Shown: in pieces, positions 62,487 to 64,000 of the stretch
Position numbering within the stretch: the first letter of the stretch is position 1
Layout of the letters: each line of letters starts with the position of its first letter
DNA from: Alistipes sp.
GTDB lineage: Bacteria > Bacteroidota > Bacteroidia > Bacteroidales > Rikenellaceae
Direction of reading: 5' to 3'
NCBI GenBank assembly: GCA_017547175.1
Contig: JAFYQI010000008.1
Location: 1 to 64,000 of the forward strand
DNA: 64,000 bases
Position numbers and translations under genes: made by a program
Notes under the pieces: generated by a model
Told to the model about the DNA's origin: nothing
The model's input: only the letters and a program-made list of their open reading frames with translations
Databases searched by the model: none

Positions 62487-62561
62487 CGGGATGTAGCTCA
62501 GCCCGGTTAGAGTACACGTCTGGGGGGCGTGTTGTCGCTGGTTCGAATCCAGTCATCCCGA
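62487..62561 (+). tRNA. tRNA-Pro (anticodon GGG)
   Basis: Acceptor stem CGGGATG (62487-62493) pairs with CATCCCG (62554-62560), discriminator A62561. D-arm is GCTC/GAGT, anticodon stem CACGT/GCGTG closes the loop CTGGGGG with anticodon GGG, and the T-arm is GCTGG-TTCGAAT-CCAGT. The CCA end is not encoded. Confidence 0.96.
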
Positions 62562-62835
62562 CAAAGTTGAGCAGACCGCAGGAATTTTCCTGCGGTTTTT
62601 TTGTTTTTGTACGCAAGCCGTGCTTGCACGAGATTGCACACAAAAATAAAAGAACAGGCCCGTTTTAACGGGCGGTCTGCGAAACTTTGTACGCTCACCC
62701 AGGGACTCATCTGGATCGACGAGCGCAGCGATGTCAATTCAGTCATCCACTCCCTCCTTCCCAACAGACGGTCTGCGAAACAGCCAATTCAGCCATCTAA
62801 GTCCTACCCTCCCCCACGAAATATCGGGGCAAGGC
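62562..62835. other. Intergenic region after tRNA-Pro
   Basis: Holds the tRNA terminator, a 16-bp perfect palindrome GCCCGTTTTAACGGGC (62658-62673) and a 13-base direct repeat CGGTCTGCGAAAC (62673-62685 and 62769-62781). No gene is supported; a minus-strand frame here is an artefact of reading through the tRNA. Confidence 0.6.
62575..62602 (+). terminator. tRNA-Pro terminator
   Basis: 10-bp stem ACCGCAGGAA with complement (arms within 62575-62596) and a run of seven T, 14 bases after the tRNA. Confidence 0.9.
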
Positions 62836-62867
62836 TTTGCATTTTACTACGCGCTGCAGTATCTTTG
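62836..62867 (+). promoter_or_regulatory. Promoter of the ABC-F gene
   Basis: TTTG (62836-62839), 20 bases, TATCTTTG (62860-62867): exact consensus. Start near 62873, so the leader is only about 10 bases. Confidence 0.82.
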
Positions 62868-62882
62868 TCGAAAAGAACAACT

Positions 62883-64000
62883 ATGGCAAGTGTACTGCAA
62901 ATCGAGCACCTGCGCAAGGCCTATGGCGAGCGCGTGCTCTTCGACGATCTCACACTCCACATCGACGAAGGGGAGAAGGTGGCTCTGGTGGCCGTCAACG
63001 GCGCCGGTAAGAGCACCCTGCTGAACATCATCGCCGGTGAGGAGGACTACGGCGCAGGCCAGATCACCTTTCGGCGCGATCTGCGTGTCGGCTACCTGAT
63101 GCAAAATCCCCGCTTTCGAGCCGGAGCAACCGTTTTAGAGGGGTGCCTCGAGGGGTGTAGCCACGCGGCACAAGCCATCACCCGCTACGAAAAGGCCCTC
63201 ACGACGGGCGAAGGGTTGGAGGAGGCTATGGCGGCTATGGATGCTGCCGACGGCTGGACCTACGAGCAACAGGCCAAGGAGATCCTGACCCGTCTGGCCA
63301 TCACCGACCTGCAACAACCCATCGACGAACTCTCGGGCGGACAGATCAAACGCCTCGCCCTGGCACAGGTCTTGGTGTCGAAGCCCGACCTGCTGATTCT
63401 CGATGAGCCGACCAACCACCTCGACCTCGCCATGACCGAGTGGTTGGAGGAGTACCTCTCGACGGCTCACCTCACCCTGCTCATGGTCACCCACGACCGT
63501 TACTTCCTCGACCGCGTCTGCACGCGCATTGTCGAGATCGACGACCGCACCCTCTACGGCTATCGGGGCAACTACACCCTCTACCTCGAGAAGCGCCAGG
63601 AGCGCATCGACCAGATCAACGCCACAGCCGAAAAGACCCGCAACCTCTATCGGCGCGAGTTGGAGTGGATTCGTCGCACCCCCTCGGCCCGCACCGGCAA
63701 GGCGAAGTACCGCATCGACGCCTTCGAGCAGCTCAGCGAGGAGCGTCGCACCCGCCTGCAGGAGCAACGTGTCGAGATCGGCATCGAATCCTCACGCATC
63801 GGCACCAAGATCTTCGAGATGAAAAACCTCTCGAAACGCTACGGCGAGAAGTGCATTCTGCGCAACTTCGACTACCTGTTCAACAAGGGCGAAAAGCTCG
63901 GTATCGTGGGTGAAAACGGAGTCGGCAAATCGACCTTCGTCAAATTGCTCTTGGGAGAGGTAGCCCCCGACAGTGGTACGGTCGAGGTGGGTCAAACCGT
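62883..64000 (+). CDS. ABC-F family ATPase, Uup-like (partial, runs off the right edge)
   Basis: Soluble duplicated ABC ATPase of the ABC-F class, which act on ribosomes; Uup-type members affect ribosome assembly or stalled translation. About 372 residues are visible. The first domain begins MASVLQIEHLRKAYGERVLF, with Walker A VNGAGKST (about residues 38-45), signature LSGGQIKRLALAQ and Walker B LLILDEPTNHLDL with switch His in MVTHDRYFLD. A charged linker with arginines (about 240-300, RTPSARTGKAKYRID) follows, then the second Walker A VGENGVGKST near residue 343. The remainder lies outside the window. No resistance-type signature can be judged from the part seen. Confidence 0.93.
   Translation, partial: MASVLQIEHLRKAYGERVLFDDLTLHIDEGEKVALVAVNGAGKSTLLNIIAGEEDYGAGQITFRRDLRVGYLMQNPRFRAGATVLEGCLEGCSHAAQAITRYEKALTTGEGLEEAMAAMDAADGWTYEQQAKEILTRLAITDLQQPIDELSGGQIKRLALAQVLVSKPDLLILDEPTNHLDLAMTEWLEEYLSTAHLTLLMVTHDRYFLDRVCTRIVEIDDRTLYGYRGNYTLYLEKRQERIDQINATAEKTRNLYRRELEWIRRTPSARTGKAKYRIDAFEQLSEERRTRLQEQRVEIGIESSRIGTKIFEMKNLSKRYGEKCILRNFDYLFNKGEKLGIVGENGVGKSTFVKLLLGEVAPDSGTVEVGQT

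Noticed and set aside
62507..62764. Minus-strand frame of 85 codons across tRNA-Pro
   Set aside because: It is the well-known false translation of a tRNA gene (DWIRTSDN-like) and has no promoter.

Overview
The window looks like a chromosomal segment of a Bacteroidales bacterium, most likely Alistipes or another member of the Rikenellaceae. Three things point there. Most genes are GC-rich with codon use to match. Promoters carry the Bacteroidetes TTTG-N19/20-TAnnTTTG pattern with almost no Shine-Dalgarno sequences. The gene families are typical of the phylum: GT117/DUF2723, a short Psd-type decarboxylase, TonB-C-like secreted proteins and an RF3/RF2 set. The species call is an inference from sequence style only.

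Layout. 1-6500 (minus) is one operon reading rsfS, ftsH, cdsA, psd, an AI-2E-type permease, a stand-alone riboflavin kinase domain and the truncated ahcY. 6648-7538 is oxyR with both redox cysteines. 7672-12247 (plus) holds trpS, a secreted esterase, a ClC channel and a small membrane protein/XRE pair. A GT117 protein O-glycosylation enzyme (minus) is followed by cysS, a MATE transporter, a Cmk2-like kinase and prfB (plus). Two tandem acyl-CoA synthetases (minus), queG, a TPR protein, tadA and a TonB-C-like protein follow, then aspS and rarA (plus).

Downstream of rarA (30808-31004) is a strongly base-paired region with its own promoter and no ORF. I propose it is a 6S-like RNA. Next comes an AT-richer SF2 helicase that looks acquired, then a hairpin-rich spacer, a YfcE-type phosphodiesterase and a ClpC-type unfoldase.

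36607-55720 (minus) is a 20-gene surface-polysaccharide locus read from a promoter at 55891-55921. It contains a MraY/WecA-type initiating transferase and a GHMP kinase, nucleotidyltransferase and UDP-uronate epimerase trio. It also has a cytidylyltransferase-GHMP kinase fusion, the full dTDP-L-rhamnose set (rmlA, C, D, B), Wzx, Wzy, six glycosyltransferases or related enzymes and two hexapeptide acyltransferases. No chain-length regulator or outer-membrane exporter is seen.

Beyond it lies a 1.7-kb unit in which a RepA/AAA_25-like ATPase gene is bracketed by inverted clusters of TGTAAT motifs. This is the oddest structure in the window together with the rarA-linked RNA. The window ends with prfC, nadB (minus), queA, tRNA-Pro(GGG) and an ABC-F ATPase cut by the right edge.
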